From assembly GCF_001500125.1 (NCBI RefSeq), contig NZ_LQIV01000015.1, positions 1-64,000 on the forward strand: a stretch of DNA of 64,000 bases, given 5' to 3'. The stretch comes from Mycobacterium sp. IS-1742 (GTDB lineage Bacteria > Actinomycetota > Actinomycetes > Mycobacteriales > Mycobacteriaceae). The position numbers and the translations under genes were made by a program. The notes beneath the pieces were generated by a model, which had not been told where the DNA came from, made no database searches, and worked only from the letters and a program-made list of their open reading frames with translations. Position 1 is the first letter of the stretch. Each line of letters opens with the position of its first letter. Positions 1 through 7,560 of this stretch are shown one piece after another.

Positions 1-1
1 G

Positions 2-139
2 CCGCCACCCCCCCCCCCGGCCGCCCCGTCGATCGGCGCCGACGGAGAACCGGAGCCCGACGCACCGCGGCAACTGAACCCGCGCGGCGCGGACCCACTC
101 GACCGGCTGCGCCAGATCCTGCGGGATTCCGCGGCCTGA
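2..139 (+). CDS. 3' end of an unidentified protein (truncated by window edge)
   Basis: Only the last 45 codons are present, in the frame that ends at the TGA at 137-139. The visible part begins with a run of six prolines followed by an acidic, proline-containing linker and a short amphipathic C-terminal helix (DPLDRLRQILRDSAA). Codon use fits the neighbours. There is too little to assign a family; the proline-rich linker is typical of mycobacterial membrane or cell-wall associated proteins, but that is only a guess. Confidence 0.55.
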   Translation, partial: PPPPPPAAPSIGADGEPEPDAPRQLNPRGADPLDRLRQILRDSAA

Positions 140-147
140 GCGGCGCC

Positions 148-174
148 GTGTGTGAATTCGCCCGAAGCGGGTAG
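148..174 (+). promoter_or_regulatory. Possible SigF-type promoter of the MmpL gene
   Basis: GGGTAG at 169-174 lies 15 bp after GTGT at 150-153 (17 bp after the overlapping GTGT at 148-151). The mycobacterial SigF consensus is GTTT-N15-17-GGGTAT, so the -35 has one mismatch and the -10 one. The start codon at 186 is 11 bp after the -10, which would make a nearly leaderless mRNA; no clear ribosome binding site is seen. Suggestive only. Confidence 0.35.
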
Positions 175-185
175 TTAGCTCGGCT

Positions 186-2387
186 ATGGCAACGTTCTTG
201 TTCCGCATCGGCCAGTTCGCATACCGCCGCAAACTGCTGGTGATCGCTCTCTGGCTGCTCCTGCTGCTGGCGGCGCTGGCCGGCACGACCATGGCCAAAC
301 CGTTCCAGAACGACTTCTCGCTGCCCGGTTCGCCGTCACAGCGCGCCAGCGACCTGCTGGCCGAGAAGTTCCCCGAGCAGGGCGACATGGACGAGATCGC
401 CCAGGCCAAGGTGGTGGTCGAAGCGCCGCGCGGCACCACGCTGGACCAACCCGACAACGTCGCGCGCGTCGACGCGCTCGCCGACGGGCTGCGCGGACTG
501 CCCCACGTGCAGGCCCAGGCCGTGACGAATCCGCTCACCACCCCGGCGGGCGCGATGCAGGTCAGCAAGGACCGCACCATCGCCTACCTCGACGTGGTCT
601 ACGACCAGAAGTTCGTCGACATCTCCGCCGACCAGATCACCGAATTCGAGAACGTCCTGCAGCAGAGCCGTGACGACGGGCTGTCCGCGGAGGCGACCGG
701 CACGCTGTTCAACGCCCAGCAGCCGGCCAGCGGGATGAGCGAGGCGATCGGCTTCGGCGTCGCGCTGGTCGTGATGGTCATCGCGTTCGCGTCGGTGGTG
801 GCCGCCACCCTGCCGATCATCACGGCCCTGTTCGGAGTCGGGATCTCGGTCGCCCTGATCACCGGGGCGACGACGTTCGTCAAGATGGACAGCTCCGCGC
901 TGATGCTGGCCTCGATGATCGGCATCGCGGTGTCGATCGACTATTCGCTGTTCATCGTGTCCCGCTACCGCAATGAACTGCGCGTCACCGACGACCGGGC
1001 GCTGGCCACGGGCCGCGCGGTCGGCACCGCCGGATCGTCGGTGGTGTTCGCCGGTTTGACCGTGGTGATCGCGCTGGTCGGCCTGACCGTGGTGCGGATC
1101 CCGATGATCTCGATCATGGGTCTGACGGCCGCGGTCTCGGTGGTCTTCGCGGTGCTCGCCGCCGTCACGCTGCTGCCCGCGTTCCTCGGTCTGTTCGGGC
1201 GGCGCACCTTCGCGGCGCCGATCCGACGGCTGCGCCAGGGCGACGAACCGGACACCGCCACCACCAACGGACTGCGCTGGGCCAAGCTCGTGGTCGCCCA
1301 TCCGGTTCCGGCGATCCTGGCGGTGGTGATCGGGCTCGGCGCGATCGCGCTGCCGGTCACGAAACTCGAACTCGGCATGAACCTGGCGACCGGCGACCAG
1401 AAGAAGGCGGTGGAACTGCTCGACCGCGGTTTCGGGGAGGGGCTGACCGGTCCGCTCCTCGTCGTCGCGGACGCCGCCGACGGCCCCGACCCGCGGGCCG
1501 GCTTCACCGCGGCCGCCGAGGCGCTGCGCGGCCTGGAGGACGTGCAGATGGTGGCGCCGCCACAGCCCAACGCCGACGGCAGTGCCGCGGTGATCACGGT
1601 GATCCCGCGCAGCGGGCCCAGCAGCCCGCAGACCCAGGGGCTCGTCGAGGACATCCGCGATCTGCAGCAGGATCTGGCCGAGCGCACCGGCGTCGACATG
1701 GGGGTGACCGGGCAGACCGCGATTCTGTCGGACCTGTCCGAATCGCTCACCAAGGCGCTGGTGCCGTATCTGGCGCTCGTGGTAAGCCTGGCGTTCCTGG
1801 TGCTGATGCTGGTGTTCCGCTCCGTGCTGGTGCCACTCACGGCCACCCTCGGCTTCGTCCTCTCCATCGGCGCGACGTTCGGCGCGACGGTGGCGATCTT
1901 CCAACTCGGATGGTTCGGCGTGGTCGCCGACCCGGGCCCGATCATCAGCTTCCTGCCGATCTTCCTGATCGGCATCGTCTTCGGTCTCGCGATGGACTAC
2001 CAGGTGTTCCTGGTGACCCGGATGCGGGAGAAGTTCGTCAAACGCGACGACGGCGACCTCAGTGCCCGCGCGGCCGTCATCACCGGCTTCCAGCGCAGCG
2101 CGCGGGTGGTCACCTCGGCGGCGGTCATCATGATCTCGGTGTTCGCGGCGTTCATCCTCTCGCCGGACGACGTCGCCAAGTCGATGGGCTTCGCGCTGGC
2201 CGCCGCGGTCGTGTTCGACGCATTCGTCGTGCGGATGGTGTTCATCCCGGCGGTGATGTCGCTGCTGGGGGAGAAGGCCTGGTATTTGCCGGCCTGGCTG
2301 GACCGGATCCTGCCCAACGTCGACGTCGAGGGCGACACCATGCGCGACAACATCGACGCGGGCACACCGCCCAAGGTCTCCGTCTGA
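186..2387 (+). CDS. MMPL/RND family transporter
   Basis: A 733-residue inner-membrane RND-superfamily protein of the MmpL/YdfJ type, expected to export a lipid or other hydrophobic compound using the proton gradient. One transmembrane helix lies near residues 17-37, followed by an extracytoplasmic domain, a five-helix block (about 185-345), a second extracytoplasmic domain and a six-helix block (about 520-715). Both helix blocks carry the family's Asp-Tyr signature (AVSIDYSLFIVSR and LAMDYQVFLVTR), which marks the proton relay. It is shorter than classical MmpL proteins of about 950 residues and lacks their long loops. A clear paralogue lies at 15261-17579. The substrate cannot be told; no MmpS partner is next to it. 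It converges on the cobalamin-protein gene with a 4-bp gap. Confidence 0.92.
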   Translation: MATFLFRIGQFAYRRKLLVIALWLLLLLAALAGTTMAKPFQNDFSLPGSPSQRASDLLAEKFPEQGDMDEIAQAKVVVEAPRGTTLDQPDNVARVDALADGLRGLPHVQAQAVTNPLTTPAGAMQVSKDRTIAYLDVVYDQKFVDISADQITEFENVLQQSRDDGLSAEATGTLFNAQQPASGMSEAIGFGVALVVMVIAFASVVAATLPIITALFGVGISVALITGATTFVKMDSSALMLASMIGIAVSIDYSLFIVSRYRNELRVTDDRALATGRAVGTAGSSVVFAGLTVVIALVGLTVVRIPMISIMGLTAAVSVVFAVLAAVTLLPAFLGLFGRRTFAAPIRRLRQGDEPDTATTNGLRWAKLVVAHPVPAILAVVIGLGAIALPVTKLELGMNLATGDQKKAVELLDRGFGEGLTGPLLVVADAADGPDPRAGFTAAAEALRGLEDVQMVAPPQPNADGSAAVITVIPRSGPSSPQTQGLVEDIRDLQQDLAERTGVDMGVTGQTAILSDLSESLTKALVPYLALVVSLAFLVLMLVFRSVLVPLTATLGFVLSIGATFGATVAIFQLGWFGVVADPGPIISFLPIFLIGIVFGLAMDYQVFLVTRMREKFVKRDDGDLSARAAVITGFQRSARVVTSAAVIMISVFAAFILSPDDVAKSMGFALAAAVVFDAFVVRMVFIPAVMSLLGEKAWYLPAWLDRILPNVDVEGDTMRDNIDAGTPPKVSV

Positions 2388-2391
2388 GCGG

Positions 2392-3414
2392 CTAGCCGAT
2401 GCCGGCGGTGAAGTGGCGGGTGACGAGGTCGCGCGCCAGGGGATAGTCGGCCAGCGACTCGGTCAACACGTCGGCGAGTTCGTACACGGCGGTCACGTCG
2501 ACGCCGCGGGTCCGCATGAGATCGGCGATCCACCAGGCGGATTCGGACACCAACCGGTGATCCGAGGTCAGCAGGGCGGCGGCCACCGCGTGCAGCACCT
2601 GGTGCAGGACGTCGTTGGCGACGTCGGTGAGGTCACCCGGGGACGCTTCCTCCGGCGGGCCGGCGGCCGCACTGACCGACCACCGCACCCGCAGCGTGTC
2701 GACCAGCGACCGGTGGTCGACCTCCAGCAGCGCCTGCTCGGCGGCGGGCCCCGCGGGCAGCGGGGGCGCGGGCGGTACGACGGCCGGCAGCCCGTTGACC
2801 GCGGCCACCGCGCCCTGCGCCGACGGCGCCCACGCCGTCGCGCCCAACGCCCGGGCCCGCAGGTCGTCGGTGCCGAACGCGGGACCGCCGACCGCGATCG
2901 GCACCCCCGCCGCGGTGCTCGCCTCGATGAACCGCCGCGTGGTGGGCAGCGCGCCCAAAACCGAACAGCTCACCGCGACCGCCTCCGGGCCGAGGTCCTG
3001 AAGGTACTGGTTGAGCCGCATCGGCGAGGTGGCCGCACCGAGCAGGGTGCTGTCCCAGCCGTCGGCGCGCAGCGCGCAGTCGATGATCATCGCCGGCAGC
3101 GCGTGCCATTCCCGTTCCGAGCACGCGACCAGCACCCGCCCCCTGGTGACCGGCATGCCCCGCACGTGACGCGAGACCGCCTTGGTCGCCGCGACCGAGA
3201 TGGCCGTCGCGGCGTGCTCCTGGGCGACGGTCCACTCACCGCGCTGCCAGCGGGTGCCGACCTCGCGCTGGGTACGGGCGACGACATCGGTCAGCACGGT
3301 CACCGGGTCGACACCGTCGGCCAGCAGTTCCTCGACCAGCGCGCGGGCGGCCGCGGCGTCGTCGGCGGTGAGCGCGTCCTCGTAGCGCGCCAGCACCTGC
3401 GCTAGGTCCCGCAT
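2392..3414 (-). CDS. Cobalamin-binding sensor protein, CarH/AerR-like, no DNA-binding domain
   Basis: This 340-residue cytoplasmic protein begins with a four-helix cap domain (residues 1-85) containing W56-x9-E66-H67, the exact spacing of the Wx9EH motif that places adenosylcobalamin in CarH-type photoreceptors. A Rossmann B12 domain follows (about 92-190): E102-W103-H104 supplies the probable lower axial histidine, S151-x-L153 the SxL motif and G176-G177 the GG loop. A helical C-terminal region (about 225-340) is unassigned. No MerR or other DNA-binding domain is present. The ATG at 3414 overlaps the end of the SpoIIE phosphatase gene by 13 bp, so the two are probably co-translated. I infer a light or B12 input to the partner-switching module; a methyltransferase-type B12 role is less likely because no partner enzyme is adjacent. 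Confidence 0.85.
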   Translation of the reverse strand: MRDLAQVLARYEDALTADDAAAARALVEELLADGVDPVTVLTDVVARTQREVGTRWQRGEWTVAQEHAATAISVAATKAVSRHVRGMPVTRGRVLVACSEREWHALPAMIIDCALRADGWDSTLLGAATSPMRLNQYLQDLGPEAVAVSCSVLGALPTTRRFIEASTAAGVPIAVGGPAFGTDDLRARALGATAWAPSAQGAVAAVNGLPAVVPPAPPLPAGPAAEQALLEVDHRSLVDTLRVRWSVSAAAGPPEEASPGDLTDVANDVLHQVLHAVAAALLTSDHRLVSESAWWIADLMRTRGVDVTAVYELADVLTESLADYPLARDLVTRHFTAGIG

Positions 3415-4697
3415 GTCACCGCCAGCAGCGCGATGTCGTCGTGGGGCCGTCCGTCGAGGAATTCGACGACGTGCTGCTCGACCGCCTCGCACACCACATC
3501 GGGTGCGGCGCCTGCGTAGGCGGGCAGGAACCCGAGCAACCGGTCCACGCCGTAGAAGCCGGGTTCGCCGCGCGCCTCGTCCACCCCGTCGGTGTACATC
3601 AGCAGGGTGTCGCCGCGTTCGAGCCGTACGGTGCCGGGACGGTAGGCCGTCCTGGCGCGCATCCCGGCGGCGGTGCCGAAGACCTCGAGCTGTTCCACCC
3701 GGCCGTCGGCGCGCAGCACGATCGGCGCGGGATGGCCCGCCACCGCGAGGTCGACGTCGGCGTGACCGTCCGGATGCGGACGCACCCGGGCGCACACCAC
3801 GGTGACGAACTGATCGGATTCCGCGTCGTGCAGGACGGCGTTGAGGGCACCGAGGACCACCTCGGGACGCCGGTCGAAGTGCGCGGCCGTCCGGATGCTC
3901 TGCCGGGTGCGGCCGGTCAGGGCGGCCGCCTCCACACCCTTCCCGCAGACGTCGCCGAGCGTGAACAACCAGTCACCCGCCGCGCCGTGGACGTCGTAGA
4001 AATCGCCGCCGATCTCCAGGTGCTCGGCGGTCGGCCGGTAACGGGCGGCCACCCGCATCCCTTCGACCTCGGGCAGCACCGGCGGGCGCAGGCCCCGCTG
4101 CAGCGCGGCGGCGATCCGGCCCCGCTCCTCGTAGAGGCGTGCGGAGTCGAGGGCCACCGCCGCCCGCGAGGCGAGTCGCCGCGCGAACACGATGTCGTCG
4201 CTGTCGGCGTCGCCGCCCCAGCCCCGGTCGCCGACGCGGGCGAGCAGCAGCGCCCCCGACGTCGTGCCCCTGGCGGTCAGGCCGAGCGCCAGGACGTCAG
4301 CGGGGGAGCGGGACGCCACCTCCTCGCACAGGCGAGGGTGGTGCAGGATGCCCGCCAGAGCATCGGCGCCCGCGTCGGCCGATTCGAGCCGGACGCGGTG
4401 CGGTTGTCCGGTGCGCAGTGTCCGCTCCAGCAACGGGTACGCCGCAGGCTGACGCGGCACGAGGTCGGTGAAGTCGATGCGGTCGCCCCCGAAGAACGTG
4501 ACACCGCCGGTGCGGTTGTCGGGCAGGACCAACGCCGCCCAGTCCGCGAGTTCGGGGCGAAGCAGGGTCAGCAGGCGCAGGCCGGTACGGCGCAGATTGA
4601 GGGTGCCGGCCAGGCCGATCTCGACGTCCTCGGTGAGCTGAGCCCGGCTGCGGGCGGCGGGCTCATCGGGAACGGACGTCGCGGTTTCCCTGGGCAT
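3402..4697 (-). CDS. GAF-SpoIIE (RsbU-type) serine phosphatase
   Basis: A 431-residue PP2C-family phosphatase. The N-terminal half reads as a degenerate GAF sensor domain; the C-terminal half is a SpoIIE phosphatase with the metal-binding motifs GGDFYDV (about residue 205), GDVCGKG, YTDGV and HDDIALL. Such enzymes dephosphorylate STAS anti-anti-sigma proteins, freeing a stress sigma factor from its anti-sigma kinase. The STAS and kinase partners are encoded just upstream on the other strand. I prefer the ATG at 4697, which has GGGAAG 9 bp upstream; an in-frame ATG at 4763 would add 22 unremarkable residues. The 3' end overlaps the cobalamin-sensor gene, suggesting that B12 or light state tunes this phosphatase. 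Confidence 0.9.
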   Translation of the reverse strand: MPRETATSVPDEPAARSRAQLTEDVEIGLAGTLNLRRTGLRLLTLLRPELADWAALVLPDNRTGGVTFFGGDRIDFTDLVPRQPAAYPLLERTLRTGQPHRVRLESADAGADALAGILHHPRLCEEVASRSPADVLALGLTARGTTSGALLLARVGDRGWGGDADSDDIVFARRLASRAAVALDSARLYEERGRIAAALQRGLRPPVLPEVEGMRVAARYRPTAEHLEIGGDFYDVHGAAGDWLFTLGDVCGKGVEAAALTGRTRQSIRTAAHFDRRPEVVLGALNAVLHDAESDQFVTVVCARVRPHPDGHADVDLAVAGHPAPIVLRADGRVEQLEVFGTAAGMRARTAYRPGTVRLERGDTLLMYTDGVDEARGEPGFYGVDRLLGFLPAYAGAAPDVVCEAVEQHVVEFLDGRPHDDIALLAVTCGT

Positions 4698-4896
4698 GGT
4701 TCTCAGACTTCCCGTCCGAATAGAGGTGATCTTCACCGTAGTGGCCCCGCGCTCGGCGGTCACCGCGGGCGGACGTGAGCTAGCCTGGTTGCCGTCGTGC
4801 GCTGATGTCGACGACGAACGGGTTGAGACAGCAGCCGTGCCTGTTGTGACCCGTAGCTCGTCGGAGCCGGGTGCGAAGAATCATTGAAGGTGAGAG

Positions 4897-5244
4897 TTGG
4901 ACGGTCATGAGTTCGGTGCCGAACAGTGGCACGGACGGGTTGCCGTGGTGCGCGCCACAGGCCCGGTCGACATGTTGACCGCGCCACAGTTGGACACGGC
5001 CATCCGCGCCGCCAGGGAGAAGAAACCGACCGGGCTGATCGTGGATCTGACCGATGCGGAGTTCCTGTCCTCGGCCGGGATGCAGGTGCTGGTCACCACA
5101 TACGACGAGATCACCCCGGGTGCGCGGTTCGCGGTGGTCGCCGAGGGGCCGGGCACCAGCCGGCCGCTGAAGATCACCGGCCTGACCGACTTCATCGATC
5201 TGTTCTCGACGCTGGATGCGGCGCTGAACACATTTGCTGAATGA
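4897..5244 (+). CDS. STAS-domain anti-anti-sigma factor
   Basis: A 115-residue single STAS domain of the SpoIIAA/RsbV type. The phosphorylation loop FLSSAGMQVL (around residue 57) keeps the serine that the HATPase kinase phosphorylates and the SpoIIE phosphatase restores. The likely start is the TTG at 4897: an in-frame stop at 4891 excludes anything earlier, GAAGG lies 6 bp upstream, and the nearby ATG at 4907 is in another frame that closes quickly. The kinase gene follows 32 bp later. When unphosphorylated it should bind the anti-sigma kinase and release a SigB/SigF-class sigma factor. Confidence 0.9.
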   Translation: MDGHEFGAEQWHGRVAVVRATGPVDMLTAPQLDTAIRAAREKKPTGLIVDLTDAEFLSSAGMQVLVTTYDEITPGARFAVVAEGPGTSRPLKITGLTDFIDLFSTLDAALNTFAE

Positions 5245-5276
5245 CATCCGCACGAATCGGGTAGCCAGTACGCACT

Positions 5277-5750
5277 ATGAGTTCTTCGAGTCACCACCCG
5301 GACGGGGCCGACGTGCGTTTCCTGCGCATGGGCGCCGCCGACGCGCACGCGGTCGCCCGCCTGCGGGAAGAGTTCACCCACTGGCTCGCCGAGCAGTTCG
5401 TGCTGGACGACGTCCGCTCGAGCGACATCGTGCTGGTGGTCAACGAAGCATTGTCGAACGCCGCGGAGTTCGCCTACCCCGACCGGGAGATGGGCGACAA
5501 CATCACCCTGCAGACGTCCTATGCGGCCGACACCGGCACGCTGGCCATCACCGTGGCCGACCGCGGCCAGTGGCGCAGGAGCGACACGTCCAACCAGAAG
5601 CGCTCCCGCGGGCGCGGCATCCCGCTGATGCGGGCGCTGTCCGACCGGGTCGACATCGACAAGACACCACAGGGCACCCAGGTGCACCTGTACTTCGACC
5701 GCTGCCAGCGCCGCGCGCCCGTGCAGGAGGAGGCGGCCGCCCAGGCCTGA
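5277..5750 (+). CDS. HATPase_c anti-sigma factor kinase (RsbW-like)
   Basis: A 157-residue GHKL-fold serine kinase/anti-sigma factor. The N box is N56-E57-x3-N61 (VVNEALSNAAEF), the G1 box is D95-R-G97, and the G2 loop is SRGRGIPLM around 110-117. It should bind either a sigma factor or an unphosphorylated STAS protein, and phosphorylate the latter. The gene sits 32 bp after its presumed STAS partner and upstream of a second STAS gene. No sigma factor gene lies in the window, so its sigma target is inferred to be encoded elsewhere. The SpoIIE phosphatase on the opposite strand completes the switch. Confidence 0.9.
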   Translation: MSSSSHHPDGADVRFLRMGAADAHAVARLREEFTHWLAEQFVLDDVRSSDIVLVVNEALSNAAEFAYPDREMGDNITLQTSYAADTGTLAITVADRGQWRRSDTSNQKRSRGRGIPLMRALSDRVDIDKTPQGTQVHLYFDRCQRRAPVQEEAAAQA

Positions 5751-5753
5751 GTG

Positions 5754-5779
5754 GTTTGGGTCACGCTGCGCGTGGGTAA
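5754..5779 (+). promoter_or_regulatory. SigF-type promoter of the second STAS gene
   Basis: GTTT at 5754-5757 (GGTTT with the preceding base), a 16-bp spacer, and GGGTAA at 5774-5779 match the mycobacterial SigF consensus GTTT-N15-17-GGGTAT at 9 of 10 positions. Transcription would start near 5787, about 45 bp before the GTG at 5832. It begins 4 bp after the kinase gene ends, so the second STAS protein would be made when SigF is already active: a feedback arrangement. Confidence 0.75.
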
Positions 5780-5831
5780 GGGGCAGATGCTGGGCGGCTC
5801 ACGCCGCATCCCACGGCTGACGGAGCCCACC

Positions 5832-6239
5832 GTGACCATCACCGCGCTGCACGGTCACTCACGTCCCCACGCGCGCGCCACCCACTCCGACCGGCTCGCG
5901 CTGACCACCCGGTCGTGGGGCCGGAAACCGCACAAACGGATCTGCGTATCCGTGCGCGGTGAGGTCGACGCCGCCAACGCCAAGGACTTCGCCGTCGCGG
6001 TGTGCGACGCCGCGGCCGGGCACTCCGTCGTCGAGCTCGACCTGCGGACGCTGGGATTCCTGGCGGTCGACGGCATCGCCGCCCTGCACGCGATCAACGC
6101 CCAGTTCGTCCGGCACGACGTCACCTGGTCGGTGACCCCCGGCCACGCGGTCTCGCGCCTGCTGACGTTGTGCGACCCCGAAGGTGTCATCCCGCGCACC
6201 GACACGGCCGAGGACCCGCCGGAGGCGGAACCCGCCTGA
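5832..6239 (+). CDS. STAS-domain protein lacking the phosphorylatable serine
   Basis: A 135-residue STAS protein (domain about residues 35-115). At the position where the first STAS protein has FLSSAG, this one reads FLAVDG: both serines are gone and an aspartate is present. The kinase next door therefore probably cannot phosphorylate it; it could be a constitutive partner or a mimic of the phosphorylated form. I chose the GTG at 5832 because GGAG lies 7 bp upstream and because the SigF-type promoter at 5754-5779 would place the transcript start downstream of the earlier in-frame GTG at 5751. An ATG at 5787 is an alternative. Confidence 0.8.
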   Translation: MTITALHGHSRPHARATHSDRLALTTRSWGRKPHKRICVSVRGEVDAANAKDFAVAVCDAAAGHSVVELDLRTLGFLAVDGIAALHAINAQFVRHDVTWSVTPGHAVSRLLTLCDPEGVIPRTDTAEDPPEAEPA

Positions 6240-6250
6240 CCGGCCGACCC

Positions 6251-6311
6251 TTGACCCGCTGTCGCGGGGGCTGCTAGACATGGCCTCACGTGTTGGGCAG
6301 TCGCTCAACAC
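6251..6311 (+). promoter_or_regulatory. SigA-like promoter with palindromic operator ahead of the P450
   Basis: TTGACC (6251-6256), an 18-bp spacer and TAGACA (6275-6280) form a plausible housekeeping promoter. Immediately after the expected start point lies a 22-bp dyad at 6290-6311 with arms GTGTTGGGC and GCTCAACAC (8 of 9 positions complementary). A dyad placed at +1 to +25 is a classical repressor site. The P450 start codon follows 13 bp later. The regulator is unknown; no TetR gene is adjacent. Confidence 0.55.
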
Positions 6312-6323
6312 CGACGCGGCCGA

Positions 6324-7544
6324 ATGCGAAGCGAGGATGCGGTGGCGGGTCTAGTCGAGGCGCAGGTGTACTACGACCCCTACGACATCGACATCGTCAC
6401 CGATCCCTACCCCACCTACGCGCGACTTCGCGAGGAGGCGCCGCTCTACTACAACGAGCGGTACGACTTCTGGGCGCTGTCCCGGCACGCCGACGTCGAG
6501 AAGGCACTGCTGGACTGGCAGACGTTCTCCAACAGCCGCAGCGACATCCTCGAACTCGTCCAGTCCGACTTCGACATGCCCAAGGGCGTGATGATGATGG
6601 TGGACCCGCCGGTGCACACCATGCTGCGCGGGCTCATGTCGCGGGTGTTCACCCCGCGGCGGATGGCCGCCATCGAAGACCAGATCCGCCGGTACTGCGT
6701 CAGCTGCCTCGACCCGCACGTCGGCTCCGACGGGTTCGACATCATCGCCGAACTGGCCGCGATGATGCCGATGCGGGTCATCGGCATGTTGCTGGGAATC
6801 CCGGAGTCCGAACAGGTTTCGGTGCGCGACGCCAACGACGCCAATCTGCGCACCAAACCGGGTGCGCCGATGAAGGTGATCGACGCCGACCGGATCGCCG
6901 ACGGGCGGATCTACGCGGACTACGTCGAGTGGCGGTCGAAGAACCCGTCCGACGATCTGATGACCGCACTGCTCAACGTCGAGTTCACCGACGAGGACGG
7001 GGTCACCCGCAAGCTGACCCGCAGGGAGGTGCTGCACTACACCCAGGTGGTGGCCGGTGCGGGTAACGAGACGACCGGGCGGCTGATCGGGTGGTTGGCC
7101 AAGGTGCTCGCCGAACACCCCGACCAGCGCCGTGCGGTGTACGAGGACCGGTCACTGCTCAACCGGGTGGTCGACGAGACGTTGCGTTACGAACCCACCG
7201 GACCCCACGTGGCGCGGTGGATGGCCAAGGACTTCGACGCGTACGGGACAACGGTGCCCGCGGGCAGCGCGATGCTGCTGCTGTTCGGGGCGGCCAACCG
7301 CGACCCGCGCAGCTATACGAACCCGGACACCTACGACATCCACCGCGAGAACATCAGCCACGTCACCTTCGGCAAGGGCCTGCACTACTGCCTGGGCGCC
7401 AACCTCGCCCGGCTCGAGGGCCGTGTCGCGCTCGACGAGATGCTGAACCGCTTCCCGGAGTGGGACATCGACTACGACACCGCACAACTCGCGCCGACAT
7501 CCACGGTGCGGGGCTGGGAGAGACTGCGGATCGTCCTGCCCTAG
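6324..7544 (+). CDS. Cytochrome P450
   Basis: A 406-residue soluble class I P450. Visible hallmarks are the I-helix oxygen-activation motif AGAGNETTG, the K-helix E-x-x-R in DETLRYEP, and the heme loop FGKGLHYCLGANLAR with the thiolate Cys356. Length and motifs are normal for actinobacterial P450s; the substrate (steroid, terpene or lipid) cannot be told. The ATG at 6324 has no good ribosome binding site, whereas the in-frame GTG at 6342 has GCGAGG just upstream and may be the true start. A SnoaL-like gene follows after 16 bp and is probably co-transcribed. Ferredoxin and reductase genes are not nearby. Confidence 0.93.
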   Translation: MRSEDAVAGLVEAQVYYDPYDIDIVTDPYPTYARLREEAPLYYNERYDFWALSRHADVEKALLDWQTFSNSRSDILELVQSDFDMPKGVMMMVDPPVHTMLRGLMSRVFTPRRMAAIEDQIRRYCVSCLDPHVGSDGFDIIAELAAMMPMRVIGMLLGIPESEQVSVRDANDANLRTKPGAPMKVIDADRIADGRIYADYVEWRSKNPSDDLMTALLNVEFTDEDGVTRKLTRREVLHYTQVVAGAGNETTGRLIGWLAKVLAEHPDQRRAVYEDRSLLNRVVDETLRYEPTGPHVARWMAKDFDAYGTTVPAGSAMLLLFGAANRDPRSYTNPDTYDIHRENISHVTFGKGLHYCLGANLARLEGRVALDEMLNRFPEWDIDYDTAQLAPTSTVRGWERLRIVLP

Positions 7545-7560
7545 TGACCGAAAGCGAGAG

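Noticed and set aside
336..1904. Long open frame (522 codons) antisense to the first MmpL gene
   Set aside because: Its product is an Arg/His/Gly/Asp-rich low-complexity sequence, typical of GC-rich shadow frames; the MmpL protein on the other strand is unmistakable.
4907..4972. ATG at 4907 as start of the STAS gene
   Set aside because: It is in another frame that ends after about 20 codons; the STAS frame starts at TTG 4897.
5259..5264. SigF -10 element GGGTAG before the HATPase kinase gene
   Set aside because: No GTTT-like -35 at 15-17 bp upstream; the gene is more simply co-transcribed with the STAS gene before it.
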